Made by a program: the position numbers and the translations under genes. From NCBI GenBank assembly GCA_949289345.1, contig CASENS010000126.1, forward strand, positions 1 to 37,422: a DNA stretch of 37,422 nt. Reading direction: 5' to 3'. A model generated the notes under the pieces. That model was given only the letters and a program-made list of their open reading frames with translations, had not been told where the DNA came from and made no database searches. This DNA is from an uncultured Bacteroides sp. (lineage in GTDB: Bacteria > Bacteroidota > Bacteroidia > Bacteroidales > Bacteroidaceae). The first letter of the stretch is position 1. Each line of letters begins with the position of its first letter. This document shows, in pieces, positions 34,925-37,422 of the stretch.

Positions 34925-34955
34925 CAAAGATAGCGTAAAGCAAGTGTTTTACAAA
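34925..34955 (-). promoter_or_regulatory. rfbA-rfbB promoter
   Basis: On the minus strand TTTG (34952-34955), a 19-base spacer and TATCTTTG (34925-34932) are a full match to the Bacteroides promoter consensus. The leader is about 74 bases. Confidence 0.8.
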
Positions 34956-35038
34956 ATATATTTCCATCAAATTCTGTGTTCTGTGGAAGAATGGCATGAA
35001 ATAAGCTGTACTTTAGCGTGAAAAACAAACGAGTTTGT

Positions 35039-35069
35039 TTTGTCTTGCACGTGGTTTGCATTATCTTTG
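35039..35069 (+). promoter_or_regulatory. pepD promoter
   Basis: TTTG (35039-35042), 19 bases, TATCTTTG (35062-35069) are a full consensus match. The leader is about 25 bases. It is divergent from the rfbA promoter, with 83 bases between the two -33 boxes. Confidence 0.8.
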
Positions 35070-35099
35070 TGCTCAAACTAATTTTAATTCAACAACTGT

Positions 35100-36557
35100 A
35101 TGAATGCAATCTTACAACTTGCTCCGCAAACCGTGTGGAAGCATTTTTATTCATTGACCCAAATACCTCGTCCATCGGGGCATGTAGAACAAGTGACTGA
35201 ATTCTTGGTTGACTTCGGTGAAAAACTCGGCTTGGAATCCTTTGTAGATGAAGCCGGAAATGTCGTTATACGCAAGCCGGCGACTCCCGGTATGGAGAAC
35301 CGCAAAGGAGTTATCCTGCAAGCCCACATGGACATGGTGCCTCAGAAAAACAACGACACGGTTCATGATTTTACGAAAGACCCCATTGAAGTGTATGTGG
35401 ATGGTGATTGGGTAAAAGCCAAAGGGACAACGTTGGGAGCCGATAACGGATTGGGAGTGGCTGTGGCTATGGCAGTGCTCGAAGCGACGGACATAAAACA
35501 CGGTCCGTTGGAAGTGCTGATTACCAAAGATGAGGAAACTGGAATGTATGGCGCGTTCGGTTTAAAGCCGGATACGTTGAGAGGTGACATTTTGCTGAAT
35601 CTCGACTCCGAGGAAGAAGGTGAACTCTACATCGGTTGCGCCGGTGGCATTGATATTACAGCGACACTGGAGTATAAGGAAGAAGAACCGGTTGGTGGTT
35701 GGGTGGCGCGTAAGTTCGTATTGAAAGGATTGCGCGGCGGACATTCCGGTCTGGAAATTAATGAAGGACGCGGCAATGCCAATAAATTGCTGGCACGGGT
35801 GGTACACGACCTGTTGATGGAATTTGATTGCAGGCTGGCCAGTTTCGAAGGTGGTAACATGCGCAATGCCATTCCGCGTGAGGCTCATGCTGTGTTGGTG
35901 TTCAATCCGGAAGATATGGACGGGCTTGAGGACTACATCCGTGAATATGAGATACAACTCAATGATGAATACACTCCCATCGAAAGTAACATCTGCTTAA
36001 ATATGGAAGAAGCGGCGGTTCCTGCTTTTGTGGTTCCCGAAGAAATTCAGGACAATATGATAAATGTGCTGATGGCTTGTCAGGATGGTGTAATGCGCAT
36101 GATTCCTACTGTGCCCGATACAGTGGAAACTTCGTCCAATTTAGCTATCGTGCTTATCGTTGGCGGAAAGGCGGAGGTACGCATCCTTGCCCGTAGTTCG
36201 TGCGACACGATGAAGGATTTCCTGGCAGACAGCTTGATTGCTTGCTTCTCTATGGCTGGTATGAAAGTGGAATTGAGTGGCGGCTATTCGGGGTGGCAAC
36301 CCAATGTGCATTCACCCATCTTGTTAGCCATGAAAGAATCTTATAAGGAACAGTTTGGCGTTGAACCCGCGGTAAAAGTCATCCATGCTGGTCTGGAGTG
36401 TGGTATCATAGGCGCTACTTACAAACATTTGGATATGATTTCGTTTGGTCCTACGTTGCGCTCACCCCATTCGCCGGATGAACGTGCCTACATTCCGTCC
36501 GTGGCTAAATTCTATGATTTTGTAGTGGCTACGCTTGCTAAGACTCCTGCCAAATAA
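35100..36557 (+). CDS. pepD: Aminoacyl-histidine dipeptidase (peptidase D, M20 family)
   Basis: A 485-residue zinc dipeptidase of the cytosol that splits Xaa-His and many other dipeptides. Metal and catalytic residues are visible: HMDMVP (His76, Asp78), GADNGLG (bridging Asp115), DEETGM (Glu145 base and Glu146) and NLDSEEEGELYIGCAGG (Asp ligand). The lid domain and the late HAGLECG (His ligand) are also present. Length and the IPRPSGHVEQV N-terminus are those of PepD rather than shorter M20 enzymes such as ArgE or PepT. It is monocistronic with its own promoter and a strong terminator. Confidence 0.95.
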   Translation: MNAILQLAPQTVWKHFYSLTQIPRPSGHVEQVTEFLVDFGEKLGLESFVDEAGNVVIRKPATPGMENRKGVILQAHMDMVPQKNNDTVHDFTKDPIEVYVDGDWVKAKGTTLGADNGLGVAVAMAVLEATDIKHGPLEVLITKDEETGMYGAFGLKPDTLRGDILLNLDSEEEGELYIGCAGGIDITATLEYKEEEPVGGWVARKFVLKGLRGGHSGLEINEGRGNANKLLARVVHDLLMEFDCRLASFEGGNMRNAIPREAHAVLVFNPEDMDGLEDYIREYEIQLNDEYTPIESNICLNMEEAAVPAFVVPEEIQDNMINVLMACQDGVMRMIPTVPDTVETSSNLAIVLIVGGKAEVRILARSSCDTMKDFLADSLIACFSMAGMKVELSGGYSGWQPNVHSPILLAMKESYKEQFGVEPAVKVIHAGLECGIIGATYKHLDMISFGPTLRSPHSPDERAYIPSVAKFYDFVVATLAKTPAK

Positions 36558-36586
36558 ATCGTTATTATATATAATATGGTATAGGG

Positions 36587-36612
36587 AAGGCGCCGATGAG
36601 GCGCCTTTTTTA
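36587..36612 (+). terminator. Intrinsic terminator of pepD
   Basis: GGCGCC (36589-36594), loop GATGA, GGCGCC (36600-36605), then a run of six T. It is 30 bases after the pepD stop, with flanking A/T pairs extending the stem to 8 bp. Confidence 0.9.
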
Positions 36613-36733
36613 CTTGTATCATAGTGAACTGCCATTTTTTCCTGCCATTCTGTCTGTCCTTGTCTAAGACCTGTAGTTTTGTCGCTTTCTTTAGTGTCCA
36701 ATAACGTGAATTTTTGATGCAGGTCAAGAAATA

Positions 36734-36810
36734 TGTTGTATAACATGTTTTTTACCCTTTATTTGTTTGCTGAGTCATAAAAAGGCTCTATTTTTGTGTT
36801 GTAAAACATG
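36734..36810 (+). promoter_or_regulatory. Promoter with two matching operator-like sites
   Basis: TTTG (36766-36769), 19 bases and TATTTTTG (36789-36796) form a full-consensus promoter. TGTTGTATAACATG lies at 36734-36747 and TGTTGTAAAACATG at 36797-36810, 13 of 14 bases identical and 63 bases apart (six helical turns). Each has the dyad TGTT-n4-AACA. The downstream copy covers the expected start of transcription, near 36802, and the upstream copy stands 18 bases before the -33. This is how a repressor that loops DNA would be placed; no regulator is identified. Confidence 0.6.
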
Positions 36811-36858
36811 AAATCAATGAGATTTCGAGAGTTTTCAATAGGATAACAAGATTGTTTT

Positions 36859-36864
36859 AGGAGG
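36859..36864 (+). promoter_or_regulatory. Strong Shine-Dalgarno AGGAGG before the 24-residue peptide gene
   Basis: AGGAGG stands 8 bases before ATG 36873, a textbook site in a genome whose other genes rarely show one. The preceding leader carries AGGATAACAA twice (36840-36849 and 36862-36871), 22 bases apart. The second copy overlaps the ribosome site. Confidence 0.7.
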
Positions 36865-36872
36865 ATAACAAA

Positions 36873-36947
36873 ATGAAAATGTTAAAGAAAATCTTTAAGA
36901 ATGTCGGTAAGGCCGACAAGAACATTTGGGGTTATGTAATGCTCTAA
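36873..36947 (+). CDS. Predicted 24-residue lysine-rich peptide
   Basis: The peptide starts MKMLKKIFKNVGKADKNIWG and ends YVML. It has six lysines and one aspartate (net about +5) and a possible amphipathic N-terminal helix. Support comes from its full-consensus promoter and ideal Shine-Dalgarno rather than from similarity. An RNA stem (TGTCGG-taagg-CCGACA at 36902-36918) lies inside the coding sequence. I do not recognise it. Possibilities are a type I toxin-like peptide, a bacteriocin-like or signalling peptide, or a leader peptide controlling the next ORF. The second small ORF starts 70 bases later, and both end before one terminator. Confidence 0.5.
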   Translation: MKMLKKIFKNVGKADKNIWGYVML

Positions 36948-37017
36948 GCATTCACATAATACCCATTTGATTAGCGAGAGTGTTTAGTTTTTCAAGTATT
37001 AATTTAAAATTGGATTA

Positions 37018-37110
37018 ATGATGAAAAAGCTATTAGTTTATTTAATCAATGCTTTGGCCGTTATGGGCGAAAGCGAGATGTATTCCATGGGATATGGGAC
37101 TGAGAGATAA
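37018..37110 (+). CDS. Predicted 30-residue peptide with hydrophobic N-terminus
   Basis: The peptide begins MMKKLLVYLINALAVMGESE and ends MYSMGYGTER. Two lysines followed by a run of about 12 hydrophobic residues resemble a short signal or membrane segment, and the C-terminal part is polar and Gly/Tyr-rich. A second ATG at 37021 could also be used. There is no Shine-Dalgarno, only an AT-rich leader, as is usual in Bacteroides. It lies between the 24-residue ORF and a strong terminator, so the two probably share one short transcript. It may be a secreted or membrane peptide; no family is recognised and the reading frame could be fortuitous. Confidence 0.4.
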   Translation: MMKKLLVYLINALAVMGESEMYSMGYGTER

Positions 37111-37147
37111 CAGTAACAACGCAAATTATTAAATGGTGTTTATAAAT

Positions 37148-37187
37148 AAAGGCAGACGGAGGTTGCGCTTTCGTCTGCCTTTTTTTA
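37148..37187 (+). terminator. Intrinsic terminator of the small-peptide unit
   Basis: AAAGGCAGACG (37148-37158) and CGTCTGCCTTT (37172-37182) form an 11-bp stem followed by further T residues. It ends the transcript 38 bases after the second small ORF. Confidence 0.88.
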
Positions 37188-37326
37188 TTCCGAAGGACAC
37201 AGGCAGCAGTTTGGTTTTAAGAATGACATCTTCAACGTGGAAAGAAATCCGATTGATTTTTTGGCTCAGTAGAAATTTAGTGGGGATAAATTTGTTAGCT
37301 TAAAGAACAAACCTTTATTTTGCAGT

Positions 37327-37422
37327 ATGGAAAACGATTATTTGAACATGTTGGCCAGTATAGTACTGCCTACACAGATATTGGATTACTTCTCCATAGT
37401 AGGGATATCCCAGACTTCAACG
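37327..37422 (+). CDS. ISAon1-type transposase, N-terminal 32 residues (cut by the window end)
   Basis: The frame begins MENDYLNMLASIVLPTQILD and continues YFSIVGISQTST to the window edge. The opening, in which a short acidic start leads into ILPxxILxYFxIV, is like the N-terminal domain of ISAon1-family transposases found in Bacteroidales. The element's left terminal repeat would lie somewhere in 37190-37326, but I could not fix its limit. Confidence 0.55.
   Translation, partial: MENDYLNMLASIVLPTQILDYFSIVGISQTST

Noticed and set aside
36462-36746. 94-codon minus-strand ORF downstream of pepD
   Set aside because: It runs through the pepD terminator and pepD's 3' end, with no start signal or recognisable sequence.

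Overview
The window reads as chromosome of a Bacteroidaceae bacterium (Bacteroides or Phocaeicola type). The basis is gene content (NigD-like lipoprotein, DUF4924, DUF3843, meso-diaminopimelate dehydrogenase, MenA, NADP-type GdhA) and promoters of the Bacteroides form (a -33 TTTG/TTG, about 19-21 bases, then -7 TAnnTTTG) in front of most transcription units. Shine-Dalgarno sites are scarce, with one striking exception near the right end. There is no SusC/SusD pair, integrase, CRISPR array or tRNA that I can see.

Layout: (1) 1-415: 3' end of an IS5-type transposase and a GC-rich palindromic repeat. (2) 416-4361: zinc alcohol dehydrogenase facing a NigD-like lipoprotein, then an ECF sigma factor with a membrane-anchored beta-barrel partner. 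(3) 4803-8324: a unit of DUF362 protein, small Cys-motif protein, EamA transporter and DUF418 membrane protein. (4) 8325-8861: an intergenic hotspot with a 161-bp MITE-like element and another GC palindrome. (5) 8862-12505: LysE exporter, DUF4924, rfbD, prfC. (6) 21211 down to 12578 on the minus strand: S9 peptidase, GH78-like rhamnosidase, CE15-like esterase, uvrA. Two near-identical 115-bp palindromic repeats bracket the rhamnosidase gene, and an exact 22-bp-period array of dyads lies upstream of the esterase. (7) 21495-28596: MATE pump, ddh, ruvA-DUF3843, an M24 peptidase, a kinase-like relic and gdhA. (8) 28873-36557: a large receiver/PEP-synthase-like fusion protein, menA, the rfbA-rfbB pair and pepD. 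(9) 36613-37422: a compact unit coding for two tiny peptides with paired operator-like sites, then the start of an ISAon1-type transposase.

How genes work together: rfbA, rfbB and rfbD give three of the four dTDP-L-rhamnose steps, split over two loci (rfbC is not in the window). The rhamnosidase, esterase and S9 peptidase are exported and suit polysaccharide/peptide scavenging. gdhA, ddh, menA, uvrA, ruvA and prfC are housekeeping. The most unexplained structures are the small-peptide unit at 36734-37187, the 22-bp array at 16931-17040 and the receiver/PEP-synthase fusion at 28873.
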